A DNA stretch of 64,000 nucleotides. Origin: Vreelandella massiliensis. Its GTDB lineage: Bacteria > Pseudomonadota > Gammaproteobacteria > Pseudomonadales > Halomonadaceae. The notes under the pieces were generated by a model that did not search any database, was not told where the DNA came from, and saw only the letters and a list, made by a program, of their open reading frames with translations. The translations under genes were made by a program, and so were the position numbers. This document shows positions 26,512 through 36,231 of this stretch, piece after piece (the stretch's first letter is position 1; every line of letters starts with the position of its first letter). Location of the stretch: assembly GCF_900155385.1 (NCBI RefSeq), contig NZ_LT699744.1:329562-393561 (forward strand), read 5' to 3'.

Positions 26512-26541
26512 AGTTATACAAATAATGTTGATAGTATAACT
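26512..26541. promoter_or_regulatory. Inverted repeat, candidate LitR/CarH-type operator (photolyase-hemH)
   Basis: AGTTATAC (26512-26519), 14-base spacer, GTATAACT (26534-26541): a perfect 8-base inverted repeat in the space between the divergent photolyase and hemH genes. Read as TATACA-N12-AGTATA it differs at one of the fixed positions from T(G/A)TACA-N12-TGTA(C/T)A, a motif I recall for B12-dependent light-sensing MerR regulators in Pseudomonas. The match and the gene context are direct; the regulator is inferred and not encoded in this window. Confidence 0.55.
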
Positions 26542-26625
26542 TCATGCCGCCCGTTTGCCGAAAAATGCTAAGCTAAACCCACAAATTACGTGTCCGCCCA
26601 AGTGGCGCTGCGAGAGGAGATTTGC

Positions 26626-27699
26626 ATGACCACCGATGTTGCGATGGATCAGCCCGGTGAAGGCCGTTTGGCCCACGCCCCTAGTGATCACCCCCCTATT
26701 GCTCGAGCAAAAGTGGGGGTGGTGCTGGCAAACCTAGGGACCCCTGATAACACCGACTACTGGTCAATGCGCCGCTATCTCAGTGAATTTCTCTCCGATA
26801 AGCGTGTCGTCGATTATGCCGGCTGGAAGTGGCAGCCGCTCTTGCAGCTGGTGATTTTGACCAAGCGGCCTTTCTCTTCCGGTGAGGCGTACAAGGGGAT
26901 TTGGAACACGGAAAAAAACGAAAGTCCTTTGTTGACCATTACCCGCGCGCAGACGGAAAAAATGACCGAACGCCTCAAGGCGCTTTACGGCGATGATGTC
27001 GAGGTGGATTTCTGCATGCGCTATGGCAACCCGTCCACGGAGAGCGTGCTGAACCGCATGAAAGAGAAGGGCTGCGAGCGGATCGTGTTCTTCCCCCTGT
27101 ATCCGCAGTATGGCTCGCCGACGACGGCCACGGCGAACGATCAGGCCTTTCGCACCTTAATGAAAATGAAGTGGCAGCCGTCTATTCGCACCGTGCCCGC
27201 TTACTACGAGCATCCTGCCTATATTCAAGCACTGGCGAACTCGGTGCAGGAGGCTTACGACGGTTTGGAGGGGCGGCCAAGCAAACTTGTGGCCAGTTAT
27301 CATGGGGTTCCAGAGCGCTACTTGCTGGAAGGCGACCCCTACCACTGCCAATGCCAGAAGACCACACGCTTGCTACGCGAAAAGCTCGGGTTTACCCAAG
27401 AAGAGGTCGACACCGCGTTTCAGTCGCAGTTTGGCCCGGAGAAGTGGGTGGGGCCGCAGACGGTGGATCACGTTGCGGAGTTGGCAAAACAAGGCCACAA
27501 GCATATCGCCGTGGTGTCCCCAGCGTTCTCCTCAGACTGCGTGGAAACCTTGGAGGAGATCCAGGAGGAGATTCACGATAGCTTCATGGAAGCCGGGGGT
27601 GAGACGTTTACCTATATCCCTTGCCTGAACGACCGTGACGACCATATCGAAGCGCTGCTGCAGGTGGTTAATAACGAGTTGGGCGGCTGGCTTGGCTAA
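26626..27699 (+). CDS. hemH: Ferrochelatase
   Basis: 357 residues from ATG 26626 (GAGGAGA upstream; the longer frame from 26590 is unlikely). GVVLANLGTPDNTDYWSMRRYLSEFLSDKRV near the start, then FFPLYPQYGSPTTAT, SYHGVPERYL with the active-site His, and SPAFSSDCVETLEEI. It inserts Fe2+ into protoporphyrin IX, the last step of haem synthesis, at the inner membrane surface. It is divergent from the photolyase gene and followed by a hairpin terminator. Ferrochelatase is light-induced in some pseudomonads, consistent with the operator proposed upstream. Confidence 0.95.
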   Translation: MTTDVAMDQPGEGRLAHAPSDHPPIARAKVGVVLANLGTPDNTDYWSMRRYLSEFLSDKRVVDYAGWKWQPLLQLVILTKRPFSSGEAYKGIWNTEKNESPLLTITRAQTEKMTERLKALYGDDVEVDFCMRYGNPSTESVLNRMKEKGCERIVFFPLYPQYGSPTTATANDQAFRTLMKMKWQPSIRTVPAYYEHPAYIQALANSVQEAYDGLEGRPSKLVASYHGVPERYLLEGDPYHCQCQKTTRLLREKLGFTQEEVDTAFQSQFGPEKWVGPQTVDHVAELAKQGHKHIAVVSPAFSSDCVETLEEIQEEIHDSFMEAGGETFTYIPCLNDRDDHIEALLQVVNNELGGWLG

Positions 27700-27728
27700 T
27701 CGGTGGCTGTGCAAAAAGCAGTGAACGC

Positions 27729-27753
27729 AACGGCGAGCGTAATGCTCGCCGTT
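27729..27753 (+). terminator. Hairpin terminator after hemH
   Basis: AACGGCGAGC (27729-27738) pairs perfectly with GCTCGCCGTT (27744-27753) around GTAAT, 30 bases past the hemH stop; a short T-rich stretch follows. Confidence 0.8.
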
Positions 27754-27820
27754 TGTACTTCTGCTACGGCTATAATGAGTTACGACTTTTTGTTATAACC
27801 ATTCATGCCTTTTCTCTTGT

Positions 27821-27904
27821 TGCCATGAAGAGGGTCTGCCCATGACGGTATTGCCCATGAGTTTGTTGCCCATGACGATGCAGCCAATAAGGAGAGTCTC
27901 TTGA
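27821..27904 (+). promoter_or_regulatory. Leader with tandem TGCCCATGA units and small ORFs before mnhA
   Basis: TGCCCATGA occurs at 27837, 27852 and 27867, exactly 15 bases apart, with a degenerate copy (TGCCATGAA) at 27821. A 20-codon ORF (ATG 27842; [20 protein letters not shown]) ends in a TGA at 27902 that overlaps the TTG start of mnhA, and a still shorter ORF (MKRVCP) ends on its start. It could be a translationally coupled leader or a slippage-prone repeat without function. Confidence 0.4.
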
Positions 27905-30270
27905 TTCAGGTGGCCGTGTTGCTGGGTTTTGTGTTGGCGGCGACATCACCGCTGCTGCAACGCTGGTTTGCGGAGCGAACCAGCATGGTGCTGGCCCTTT
28001 TTCCGGCGCTTTTGGCGGTGTGGTTGTTCTTGCAGGCACCGACGGTCTTCACCGAGGGGCCTTTGCTGCTAGAGTGGGCGTGGGTGCCGTCTCTGGGAAT
28101 TAGCCTGTCGTTTCTGCTCGATGGGTTATCGCTGCTGTTTGGTCTTTTGATCACTGTCATTGGGACCTGTGTGCTGGTGTATGCCGGTGAGTATTTGAAA
28201 GGCCACCCCGATTTAGCTCGCTTTCACGTTGCCCTCATGGCGTTTATGGCGTCGATGCTGGGGCTGGTGCTGGCCGATGGGTTGCTGACGATTTTTGTAT
28301 TTTGGGAGCTGACCAGCATCACCTCCTACCTTTTGATTGGCTTTAATCACGGCGATCTCGAAGCGCGAAAATCAGCGCGGCAAGGGCTTTTTGTCACCGT
28401 GGCGGGGGGCCTTGCCCTGATGGCGGGCTTGACGCTTTTGGGTGTGGCCAGTGGCAGTTGGTCGCTTCATGAGATTGCCGCTTTAGAGACTGACCTGCGC
28501 GAGCACACGCTCTATACGCCGATGCTCATCTGTTTGATGTTGGGCGCTTTTACCAAGTCGGCGCAGTTTCCCTTTCATTTCTGGCTTCCCAATGCCATGG
28601 CCGCGCCCACGCCGATCTCCGCGTATCTGCATTCGGCGACGATGGTTAAGGCGGGTATCTATTTATTGGCGCGGCTGCAGTCGGAGCTAGGCGGCACGGA
28701 GCTCTGGGTGGGGACACTGACGCTAGTGGGCGGTGTGACCATGTTTACCGGCGCCTTTATGGCCATTCAGTTCACCAATATCAAGAAGCTACTGGCGTAC
28801 TCCACGATTATGGCGCTAGGAACGCTGACCATGTTGCTGGGCATTGGCACGCAAGGTGCCATGGTCGCCTTTGTCGGGTTTCTGCTTGCCCATTCGCTCT
28901 ACAAAGGGGCGCTTTTTATGCTGGCCGGCATTTTGGATCACGAAACGGGCACCAAGGACGTGACGGCGATGGGGGGCTTGCGCCCGCTCATGCCGATTAC
29001 CGCGGGCGTGGCACTGATCGCCGGACTGTCGCTTGCCGGAGTGCCGCCGCTACTGGGCTTTATTGGCAAGGAGTTGATGCTTGAGTCCGTACTGGAGGCG
29101 AGTCGCTTTCGGGGGCTTTTAATCGTGTTGGCTTTTGCCGCGGCGTTTCTGACCATTGCCGTGGCAGCCATTGTTGCGCTGCGTCCGTTTTATGGCAAGC
29201 GCCACCAAACACCGAGCGTACCCCATGAGGCACCGCTGGCCATGCTGATCGGGCCTGCCTTGCTTGCGGGTTTGTCACTGCTGCTTGGCGTGGTGCCATC
29301 ACTTTTGACCGGGATAACGACCGCTGCAGTATCGGCGGTCGCGGGGGAGTCCGTCGAGGCGTATCTCTCGCTCTGGCACGGGGTGAATTTACCCCTTGTG
29401 ATGACGGTGGTGAGCCTGGCCTTGGGCTACTGGCTCTTCAGGCGCTGGGATCGCATTCGCGCACAACTGCTGCTGCTATCCCCGCTCATGCGCTACAGCC
29501 CAGAAGCCGGTTATGAGGCCGTCATGGCGGCCATTGTGCGTTTTTCCGAGTGGCAAACGCGGCTGCTGCAGAACGGCTACATGCGCAACTACATTCTTAT
29601 CATGCTGCTAACACTCTCTACGCTGGTGGGGACGTCGCTGCTGGTGCGCCATTCGCCAATTATCACCTTGGAGTTTGATGTACGTTTCCACGAAGTGGTG
29701 GTGGTGGGCATGATGGCCATGGGCGCGCTATTTGCCGCTATTTCGCGTTCGCGTCTGGGGGCCGTGGTTTCCGTGGGCGTCATGGGCTTTTCGATCGCGC
29801 TGATTTTTATCCTTTTCAGCGCGCCCGACTTAGGCATTACCCAGCTGCTGGTGGAAACCCTGACGGTGATTTTGCTGGTGTTGGTATTGTTCCGGCTACC
29901 ACGTTTCTCCAATCTTTCCAGCAGTCTTGAGCGCATTCGCGATGGGATTGTGGCCGCTATTGTGGGGATACTGATCTGCCTTTTGATCCTTACCGCGTGG
30001 AGCATTCAGCAGTTTGAACCCATCTCCCAGTACATGGTGGAGAATAGCGTGCCCTTGGCCCACGGGCTGAACATCGTCAACGTGATTTTGGTCGATTACC
30101 GCGCCCTGGATACCCTGGGTGAAATGTTTGTCCTCGCGCTCGCCGCGATTGGCGTGATTGCCATGCTCAAACTGCGCCACGGGCACAACATAGCGGGCAA
30201 TGGCCAAGCGGAAGGCAGTAAAGCGCCCGAGAACAAGCCACCGGCGCGCAAGGAGACTTACGATGGTTAA
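27901..30270 (+). CDS. mnhA: Mrp/Mnh Na+/H+ antiporter subunit A
   Basis: 789 residues from TTG 27901 with AAGGAGA five bases upstream. About 20 membrane segments in the NuoL/ND5-like fold: [21 protein letters not shown] with the key Glu (about residue 138), [35 protein letters not shown], and a C-terminal MbhE-like part ([29 protein letters not shown]). The multisubunit antiporter exports Na+ for protons and sets cytoplasmic pH and salt tolerance. It overlaps mnhB by eight bases, giving a seven-gene mnhABCDEFG operon. Confidence 0.93.
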   Translation: MIQVAVLLGFVLAATSPLLQRWFAERTSMVLALFPALLAVWLFLQAPTVFTEGPLLLEWAWVPSLGISLSFLLDGLSLLFGLLITVIGTCVLVYAGEYLKGHPDLARFHVALMAFMASMLGLVLADGLLTIFVFWELTSITSYLLIGFNHGDLEARKSARQGLFVTVAGGLALMAGLTLLGVASGSWSLHEIAALETDLREHTLYTPMLICLMLGAFTKSAQFPFHFWLPNAMAAPTPISAYLHSATMVKAGIYLLARLQSELGGTELWVGTLTLVGGVTMFTGAFMAIQFTNIKKLLAYSTIMALGTLTMLLGIGTQGAMVAFVGFLLAHSLYKGALFMLAGILDHETGTKDVTAMGGLRPLMPITAGVALIAGLSLAGVPPLLGFIGKELMLESVLEASRFRGLLIVLAFAAAFLTIAVAAIVALRPFYGKRHQTPSVPHEAPLAMLIGPALLAGLSLLLGVVPSLLTGITTAAVSAVAGESVEAYLSLWHGVNLPLVMTVVSLALGYWLFRRWDRIRAQLLLLSPLMRYSPEAGYEAVMAAIVRFSEWQTRLLQNGYMRNYILIMLLTLSTLVGTSLLVRHSPIITLEFDVRFHEVVVVGMMAMGALFAAISRSRLGAVVSVGVMGFSIALIFILFSAPDLGITQLLVETLTVILLVLVLFRLPRFSNLSSSLERIRDGIVAAIVGILICLLILTAWSIQQFEPISQYMVENSVPLAHGLNIVNVILVDYRALDTLGEMFVLALAAIGVIAMLKLRHGHNIAGNGQAEGSKAPENKPPARKETYDG

Positions 30271-30694
30271 GTCAGGCACGATTATTCTCAATACCGCGGC
30301 GCGTTTTTTGATGCCGTTGCAGCTGTTGTTCTCGGTGTTTTTGCTGTTGCGGGGTCATGACGAGCCAGGAGGAGGGTTTATCGCCGGATTGGTCGCCGCC
30401 GGTGCGTTCACGCTTTACCTTTTTGCCTTTGGGGTGTCAGCGACCAAAGAGGTGCTGCGCATGGTCGACCCGCGTGACTTGATCGGCGTTGGGCTGCTTT
30501 TGGGCATGGTGTCGGTGTTTCCCGCGTGGTTTCTTGATCAACCCTTTATGACCGCGCAGTGGTGGACGATCCCGGTGATCGAGTTTAAAGCCTCTACCCC
30601 ACTGATATTCGATATGGGGGTGTATCTCGCGGTGCTTGGCTCGGTGACGGGCATGGTGATGACGCTGATGGAGGTGGATAAAGATGAGCCATGA
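30263..30694 (+). CDS. mnhB: Mrp/Mnh antiporter subunit B
   Basis: 143 residues from ATG 30263 (AAGGAGA upstream), overlapping the mnhA stop. Four hydrophobic segments with the family signature [19 protein letters not shown], and [14 protein letters not shown] near the end. Subunit B is separate here rather than fused to A. An inner-membrane part of the Na+/H+ antiporter. A longer frame from 30200 is only an overlap in another frame of mnhA. Confidence 0.93.
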   Translation: MVKSGTIILNTAARFLMPLQLLFSVFLLLRGHDEPGGGFIAGLVAAGAFTLYLFAFGVSATKEVLRMVDPRDLIGVGLLLGMVSVFPAWFLDQPFMTAQWWTIPVIEFKASTPLIFDMGVYLAVLGSVTGMVMTLMEVDKDEP

Positions 30695-30736
30695 GCCACA
30701 GGTCATAACAGGGGCAGCTAAAAAGGGAGGTGACCT

Positions 30737-31084
30737 ATGGAGCCGCTAATGGCGATGGGAATAGGGCTTTTATACGCCACCGCGATCTTTCTCATGCTGC
30801 GTCGCTCGATTGTCAAACTGGTCATTGGTTTGATGCTGCTCTCCAATGCCGCCAACCTGCTGATTTTCACCACAGCGGGTATGACGCGAGGCGCGCCTCC
30901 CTTGATACCCAAGGGCCTGTCCGCGCCGCTAGGCGAAGTCGCCGACCCGCTGCCACAAGCCGTGGTGCTCACCGCGATTGTGATTGCCTTTGGCGTGTTG
31001 GCCTTTGCGGTGGTGCTGATTCGGCGGGCTTACGAAATCGTCAAAGCGGATGATCTGGATAAAATGAAGGATACCGATACGTGA
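30737..31084 (+). CDS. mnhC: Mrp/Mnh antiporter subunit C
   Basis: 115 residues, NuoK-like: three membrane segments with [19 protein letters not shown] and [26 protein letters not shown] is seven bases before the ATG. It ends GTGA overlapping the start of mnhD. Confidence 0.93.
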   Translation: MEPLMAMGIGLLYATAIFLMLRRSIVKLVIGLMLLSNAANLLIFTTAGMTRGAPPLIPKGLSAPLGEVADPLPQAVVLTAIVIAFGVLAFAVVLIRRAYEIVKADDLDKMKDTDT

Positions 31085-32634
31085 GGCCTGAAGTCGCGCT
31101 CCCTATCTTATTGCCCTTGCTCTCCGGGGCGATCTCGTTGCTGTTTTGGCGTTCGCGTCCGATGCAGCGCTTTATCGCCGTCACCGGCACTATCGCCCTG
31201 TTCGTGGTCAGCCTTTGGCTGTTTATCGTCACCTTGACGGATGGCTATATCACCATGCAGATGGGCGGCTGGCCCGCGCCGTTCGGGATTACACTGATCG
31301 CCGATACCCTAAGTGCTGTGATGGTGTTGATGACGGCCATCATTGGTCTGGCGATTGGGATATATTCGCTCGCCACCACCGGCCGGGGGCACGAAAAATT
31401 TGGCTATTACCCGCTGATGCATCTGCTGCTGGCGGGAGTGGCGGGCGCTTTTCTGACCGGCGATATTTTCAACCTCTACGTGTGGTTTGAAGTGATGCTG
31501 GTGTCGTCTTTCGCGCTGTTAATTCTTGGCGGTGAGCGACCGCAGATGGAAGGAGCGATCAAGTACGTCACCCTGAACCTGCTCGCCTCGGTGATCTTTC
31601 TCACCGCTATCGGCCTGACCTACGGTACCGTCGGCACGCTGAACATGGCTGATATCGCGCTGCGCTTTGATCGTGTGGCGCATCAGGGCATGCTCGAAGT
31701 GCTCGCCGTGATGTACATGATCGCGTTCGGGATTAAGGCAGCGGCCTTTCCGCTGTTTTTCTGGCTGCCGGCCTCTTACCACACACCGCCGGTGGCGGTG
31801 TCGGCACTGTTCGCCGGGCTTTTAACCAAAGTGGGCGTCTATGCGCTGTTTCGCGTCTTTACCCTGCTGTTCGACCAATCCATGGACTATATCCAAACCA
31901 TCCTGCTATGGGGAGCGGGGTTGACCATGGTGACCGGGGTCTTGGGAGCCGCCGCACAGTACGAGTTTCGGCGCATTTTGTCGTTTCATATCGTCAGCCA
32001 GATTGGCTACATGATCTTGGGGCTTGCGCTCTATACGCCGCTGGCGATTGCGGGCGGAGTGTTCGCCGTGGTGCACAACATCGTGGTGAAAACCAACCTG
32101 TTTTTGATCAGCGGCATTACCCACCGGCTGCAAGGCACCTATCAGCTGAAAAAAATGGGCGGCCTTTACCGCGAGCGCCCATGGCTTGCCGTCGCCTTTT
32201 TTATCTCGGCGTTCGCGCTCGCGGGTATTCCGCCACTGTCGGGCTTTTTCGCCAAATTCGTTATCGTGCGTGCCGGCATTGAGGCCGAGGCCTACGTCAT
32301 CACGGCCGTCGCGTTGGCGGTGAGCCTGATGACGCTCTACTCGATGGTGAAGATTTGGCACGAGGTTTTCTGGAAGGCGCTTCCCGATGACAATCGGGTA
32401 CCTAAAGAGAGCACGCCGGCGGGCGATGACGGCCGCCTGGTGAAACCCAGCTTGTGGATGATGTATCTCCCGGTGGTGATTTTAGCGCTCTTGTCGGTCT
32501 TTATTGGCCTATTCGCCGAACCGGTGATGCGGGTGATGAACCTGATCGGCGATCAGCTTTTTCATCCCGCGGGCTATATTGAAGCGGTCTTGGGGGAGTC
32601 GGCTCGCTCTGACAACCAGGAGGTTACACCATGA
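31081..32634 (+). CDS. mnhD: Mrp/Mnh antiporter subunit D
   Basis: 517 residues from GTG 31081 (GTGA overlap with mnhC). NuoM/N-like proton-channel protein: [21 protein letters not shown] with the conserved Glu, [22 protein letters not shown], and a lysine in the LLTKVGVY helix. About 14 membrane segments. It is thought to carry part of the proton path of the antiporter. The stop overlaps mnhE by four bases. Confidence 0.93.
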   Translation: MRPEVALPILLPLLSGAISLLFWRSRPMQRFIAVTGTIALFVVSLWLFIVTLTDGYITMQMGGWPAPFGITLIADTLSAVMVLMTAIIGLAIGIYSLATTGRGHEKFGYYPLMHLLLAGVAGAFLTGDIFNLYVWFEVMLVSSFALLILGGERPQMEGAIKYVTLNLLASVIFLTAIGLTYGTVGTLNMADIALRFDRVAHQGMLEVLAVMYMIAFGIKAAAFPLFFWLPASYHTPPVAVSALFAGLLTKVGVYALFRVFTLLFDQSMDYIQTILLWGAGLTMVTGVLGAAAQYEFRRILSFHIVSQIGYMILGLALYTPLAIAGGVFAVVHNIVVKTNLFLISGITHRLQGTYQLKKMGGLYRERPWLAVAFFISAFALAGIPPLSGFFAKFVIVRAGIEAEAYVITAVALAVSLMTLYSMVKIWHEVFWKALPDDNRVPKESTPAGDDGRLVKPSLWMMYLPVVILALLSVFIGLFAEPVMRVMNLIGDQLFHPAGYIEAVLGESARSDNQEVTP

Positions 32635-33104
32635 CCGGTGCCATCTGGAATTTGCTGCTGGGGCTCGCTTGGGTGGTGCTGAGCGGGGACTTTTCAGGCC
32701 TGAACCTGCTGGTCGGGATGGTGTTTGGCTATATCACACTGGTGCTGATTGAGCCCCATCTGGATTCGCTCAAAGGCTATCCGGCGCGAATACCGCGTAT
32801 GGTGGGGTTTTTGGGGTTCTTTATGAAGGAGCTGGCGCAAGCGAATTTGCGCGTCGCCTTCGATATCGTGACTCCGCCCTGGCACATGCAGCCGGGGGTG
32901 ATTGCCATGCCGCTATCCGCGCGCACCGAGATGGAAATCACGCTGGTGGCTAACTTAATTTCGCTGACGCCAGGGACGCTGAGCCTGGATGTCTCGGATG
33001 ACCGCAAAGTGCTATATATCCACGCCATGTTTCTCGATGATGAGGAAGAACTAAGGCGTAACCTAAAAGAGATGGAGCACCGGGCACTGGAGCTATTTCG
33101 CTAA
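32631..33104 (+). CDS. mnhE: Mrp/Mnh antiporter subunit E
   Basis: 157 residues: two or three N-terminal membrane segments, then a soluble part with TEMEITLVANLISLTPGTLSLDV, the diagnostic MnhE sequence, and a charged C-terminus. ATGA overlap with mnhD; its stop shares a base with the mnhF start. Confidence 0.93.
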   Translation: MTGAIWNLLLGLAWVVLSGDFSGLNLLVGMVFGYITLVLIEPHLDSLKGYPARIPRMVGFLGFFMKELAQANLRVAFDIVTPPWHMQPGVIAMPLSARTEMEITLVANLISLTPGTLSLDVSDDRKVLYIHAMFLDDEEELRRNLKEMEHRALELFR

Positions 33105-33373
33105 TGGATCATGTCATTCTCATTAGCCAAGTGATTATGAGCTTGGCGCTTATTCTGGTGTTTGTGCGCATCGTGCGCGGTCCGAGCCTTCCCGACCGGG
33201 TAGTGGCGCTGGAGCTTTTTTCCACCACCGTGGTGGGATTAGTCGCGGTTTATACGATCAAAACCGATGTGGCAAGCTTTCTCGACGCGGCGATTGTGAT
33301 TGCCTTGATGGGCTTTCTCGCCACGATCGGTTTTGCACGCTTTCTCGAACGCGGAGGCCCGCGAGATGATTGA
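33104..33373 (+). CDS. mnhF: Mrp/Mnh antiporter subunit F
   Basis: 89 residues, three membrane segments, IVRGPSLPDRVVALELFSTTVVG and FLDAAIVIALMGFLATIGFARFLERG. Translation is coupled to both neighbours (TAATG upstream; an eight-base overlap with mnhG). Confidence 0.92.
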   Translation: MDHVILISQVIMSLALILVFVRIVRGPSLPDRVVALELFSTTVVGLVAVYTIKTDVASFLDAAIVIALMGFLATIGFARFLERGGPRDD

Positions 33374-33770
33374 TTTTATTAAGGGGACGTTAATCATCCT
33401 GGGGGCGCTTTTGATTCTGCTCGCGGCGGTTGGCCTGCTGCGTCTGCCGGATCTGCTCACGCGCATGCACGCGACCACCAAAGCCGCCGCGCTGGGTGTG
33501 ACGTTCATGATGTTGGCGGTGGCCATGCACTTTGCCGAGGTGGCGGTGGCGGCTCGCGCTCTGGCCATCATCATCTTTATTATTTTGACAGCACCGGTGG
33601 CCGCGCACGTGATCGGGCGTGCCGGCTATTTTGTCGGCTCCAAGCTTTGGAGCGGCACGGTCAAAGATGAGCTGCGGCCCAACTACGACCCGCTAACGCA
33701 CGAGCTCAAAAGCGGCATGGAGACCCAGGAGAACGCCAAACGCCAACCGAATGACGCCGATCCTGATTAA
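33366..33770 (+). CDS. mnhG: Mrp/Mnh antiporter subunit G
   Basis: 134 residues from ATG 33366 inside the end of mnhF; the longer frame from 33333 has no binding site. Three membrane segments with LLRLPDLLTRMHATTKAAALG, the MnhG signature, then a hydrophilic tail of about 40 residues. The last subunit of the antiporter. The next gene is convergent and only three bases away. Confidence 0.92.
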   Translation: MIDFIKGTLIILGALLILLAAVGLLRLPDLLTRMHATTKAAALGVTFMMLAVAMHFAEVAVAARALAIIIFIILTAPVAAHVIGRAGYFVGSKLWSGTVKDELRPNYDPLTHELKSGMETQENAKRQPNDADPD

Positions 33771-33773
33771 TCG

Positions 33774-34898
33774 CTAGCGCGCTTTCTCAATGGCCCGCTC
33801 TAGGCTCTCGACGCTGCGCTTTGTGTGGTGCAGTTTATCCAGGCCGAATAGTCCGATGCGGAAGGTCTGGAAGTTCTCGCCTTCATCGCACATCAGCGGC
33901 ACGCCGCCCGCGACTTGCACCCCCGCCTGGGCGAGTTTGCCCATGATACCGCTGTCGTCGGTGTAGCACACCACGACGCCGGGCGCTTCAAACCCTTCGG
34001 CGGCGACACTCACAAAGCCCTGGCGTTTGAGCATGGCGCGGACTTCACGGCCAATCGCTTGCTGCTCCGCTTTCACCTTGGCGAAACCGTATTCGCGGGT
34101 CTCCTGCATGATGTCGCGAAGGCGGCGCAGGCTATCGGTGGGCATGGTGGCGTGATAGGCGTGGCCGCCGTTCTCGTAGGCCTGCATGATGCTGTGCCAC
34201 TTGCCTAAATCGCAGGCGAAGCTGTTACTTTGGGTCTCCTTGAGCCATTCGGTGGCGCGTTCGGAGAGCATCACCATGGCGCAGCAGGGCGAGCCGCTCC
34301 AGCCTTTCTGCGGCGCGCTTACCAGTACGTCCACGCCCAAATCCTGCATATCCACCCACAGCGTGCCGGCGGCGATGGCGTCGAGCACGAACAGCCCGCC
34401 CACTTCACGGGTGGCCTGGGCCACGGTACGAATGTAGTCATCCGGCAGCAGAATGCCCGCCGAGGTCTCTACCTGGGGGGCGAACACTACCGCGGGTTTC
34501 TCGGCGCGAATGCGCTCGGCCGCTTCTTCAGCGGGAACGGGCTGGAAGGGCGACTGCGGGTTATCCGCGTCAAGGCGGCGCGCTTTTAGTACCGTATGCT
34601 GGTCGGTGAGCCGGCCCATTTCGATGATCTGCGTCCAGCGGTAGCTAAACCAGCCGTTGCGAATCACGAGGGTCTTCTGCGCCACGGCAAATTGACGCGC
34701 GACGGCTTCCATCCCGAAGGTGCCGCTGCCGGGAACGATCACGGCGCTATGGGCGTTGTACACCTCTTTTAGCGTCGCGGAAATGTCGCGCATGACACCC
34801 TGAAACTGCTGCGACATGTGGTTGAGCGAGCGGTCGGTGTAGACCACGGAATATTCCAGTAAGCCGTCGGGGTCGACGTTTTGCAGCAGGCCGGCCAT
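33774..34898 (-). CDS. Class V PLP-dependent aminotransferase (alanine/serine-glyoxylate type)
   Basis: 374 residues from ATG 34898, preceded by CAGGAGAG. Fold type I aminotransferase: VIVPGSGTFGMEAVARQFA, VVFAPQVETSAG, FVLDAIAAGT and the PLP lysine in SAPQKGWSG (about residue 191). It resembles alanine-glyoxylate/serine-pyruvate aminotransferases; the true amino donor is uncertain. It follows cdd on the same strand, separated by a strong hairpin, so it may be the distal part of the deo transcript or a separate unit. Confidence 0.8.
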   Translation of the reverse strand: MAGLLQNVDPDGLLEYSVVYTDRSLNHMSQQFQGVMRDISATLKEVYNAHSAVIVPGSGTFGMEAVARQFAVAQKTLVIRNGWFSYRWTQIIEMGRLTDQHTVLKARRLDADNPQSPFQPVPAEEAAERIRAEKPAVVFAPQVETSAGILLPDDYIRTVAQATREVGGLFVLDAIAAGTLWVDMQDLGVDVLVSAPQKGWSGSPCCAMVMLSERATEWLKETQSNSFACDLGKWHSIMQAYENGGHAYHATMPTDSLRRLRDIMQETREYGFAKVKAEQQAIGREVRAMLKRQGFVSVAAEGFEAPGVVVCYTDDSGIMGKLAQAGVQVAGGVPLMCDEGENFQTFRIGLFGLDKLHHTKRSVESLERAIEKAR

Positions 34899-34925
34899 GG
34901 CACTCTCCTGATCGTGATTAAGTCC

Positions 34926-34956
34926 GCGAGACAGCGCCAAGTTGGCGCTGTCTCGC
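34926..34956. repeat. Strong hairpin between cdd and the aminotransferase
   Basis: A 15-base arm (34926-34940) and its exact complement (34942-34956), nearly a perfect palindrome. Six A's follow on the plus strand, so on the minus strand, where the flanking genes are read, the T's come before the stem rather than after. That is wrong for an intrinsic terminator of cdd. It may be an mRNA stability or attenuation element. Confidence 0.5.
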
Positions 34957-35031
34957 AAAAAACGGCGCAGTAAAAACGTCGTGTAAGAATACGAATATTA
35001 GGACGGTTAGGCCACCCTGACCACATGCTGT

Positions 35032-35442
35032 TTAGCGCGGCGGCAAGTTCTCTGGGCCAAAGGCATCGGGCAGCAGCGCTTCCATGGTGTACGTCTTGAG
35101 GGTCTCCCCCTGATGGGAGAGCACAATGATGCGTGTACCGGGTGTGGCAAACTCACGAATGCGCTGGCGACAGTCGCCGCAGGGCGTGCATAGGTGCTCG
35201 CCGGGACCCATCACGTAGACACTCTTAAGCGCGCGCTGTCCGGCGTTCACCATGGCGGCAATCGCCGAGGCTTCGGCGCAAATTCCTTTGTAATGGGCCA
35301 CCTCGACGTTGCAGCCGGCGAAGCGCTGGCCGTCCGGGCTCTCCATCACCGCCGCAACGGGGTGGTGGGAGTAGGGGGCGTAGGCATTGCCCAGCGTTTT
35401 CAGCAGTGTTTCGACCAGTACCGGATCGACGGGGTGCGTCAT
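35032..35442 (-). CDS. cdd: Cytidine deaminase
   Basis: 136 residues, the short homotetrameric form. NVEVAHYKGICAEASAI holds the first zinc-binding Cys and catalytic Glu (CAE); CTPCGDCRQ holds the other two Cys ligands. It deaminates cytidine and deoxycytidine to uridines. GAGGAA precedes the ATG. Last of the nupC-deoC-deoA-deoB-deoD-cdd salvage operon. Confidence 0.95.
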   Translation of the reverse strand: MTHPVDPVLVETLLKTLGNAYAPYSHHPVAAVMESPDGQRFAGCNVEVAHYKGICAEASAIAAMVNAGQRALKSVYVMGPGEHLCTPCGDCRQRIREFATPGTRIIVLSHQGETLKTYTMEALLPDAFGPENLPPR

Positions 35443-35465
35443 ATTCTTTCCTCGCTGTTGGCCAC

Positions 35466-36191
35466 TCAGGCGGAAGCGGCGTCGTCGCGCAGCACCGTAT
35501 CCAGCGCGATGGTCATCATGTCATTGAAGGTGGTTTGGCGCTCAGCGCTTGAAAGCGAGTCGCCTTTTAAAATGTGGTCGGAGACGGTGCAGAGAGTCAG
35601 CGCGCGGGCGCCAAACTCCGCCGCCACGCCGTAGAGACCTGCCGCTTCCATTTCCACGCCAACAATGCCATAGCGCTTGAGCAACTCGGCCATCTCGGTT
35701 TGCGGGTTGTAGAACAGGTCCGCCGAGAAGATGTTGCCGACTTTCACCGGGACGTTTTGCGCGTCGGCCGCCGCCACCGCGTGCTGGGTCAGGTCAAAAT
35801 CGGCAATGGCGGCGAAGTCATGGTCGTTAAAGCGCATGCGGTTGACTTTGGAGTCGGTGCAGGCCCCCATGCCAATCACCACGTCGCGCACGTTGACGTC
35901 GTCGCGCACCGCGCCACAGGAGCCCACGCGAATGATCGATTTAACGCCGTAATCGGTAATCAACTCCTTGGCGTAGATCGACACCGACGGAATCCCCATG
36001 CCGTGGCCCATCACCGAAATCTTACGGCCCTGATAGCGTCCGGTGTAGCCCAGCATGCTGCGCACATCGTTGACCTGGCGAACGTCTTCCAGGTAGGTCT
36101 CGGCGATGTACTGAGCGCGTAGCGGGTCGCCTGGCATCAGCACGGTATCGGCAAAATCGCCTTTTGCAGCGTTAATGTGGGGGGTGGCCAT
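35466..36191 (-). CDS. deoD: Purine-nucleoside phosphorylase, DeoD type
   Basis: 241 residues: [26 protein letters not shown], then [19 protein letters not shown] and [10 protein letters not shown], all standard for hexameric DeoD. It phosphorolyses purine (deoxy)ribonucleosides. AGAGGAGA upstream of the ATG. Confidence 0.96.
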   Translation of the reverse strand: MATPHINAAKGDFADTVLMPGDPLRAQYIAETYLEDVRQVNDVRSMLGYTGRYQGRKISVMGHGMGIPSVSIYAKELITDYGVKSIIRVGSCGAVRDDVNVRDVVIGMGACTDSKVNRMRFNDHDFAAIADFDLTQHAVAAADAQNVPVKVGNIFSADLFYNPQTEMAELLKRYGIVGVEMEAAGLYGVAAEFGARALTLCTVSDHILKGDSLSSAERQTTFNDMMTIALDTVLRDDAASA

Positions 36192-36231
36192 CTAAAGTCT
36201 CCTCTACGCGATTAGTGGACAGTGGCGCGGT

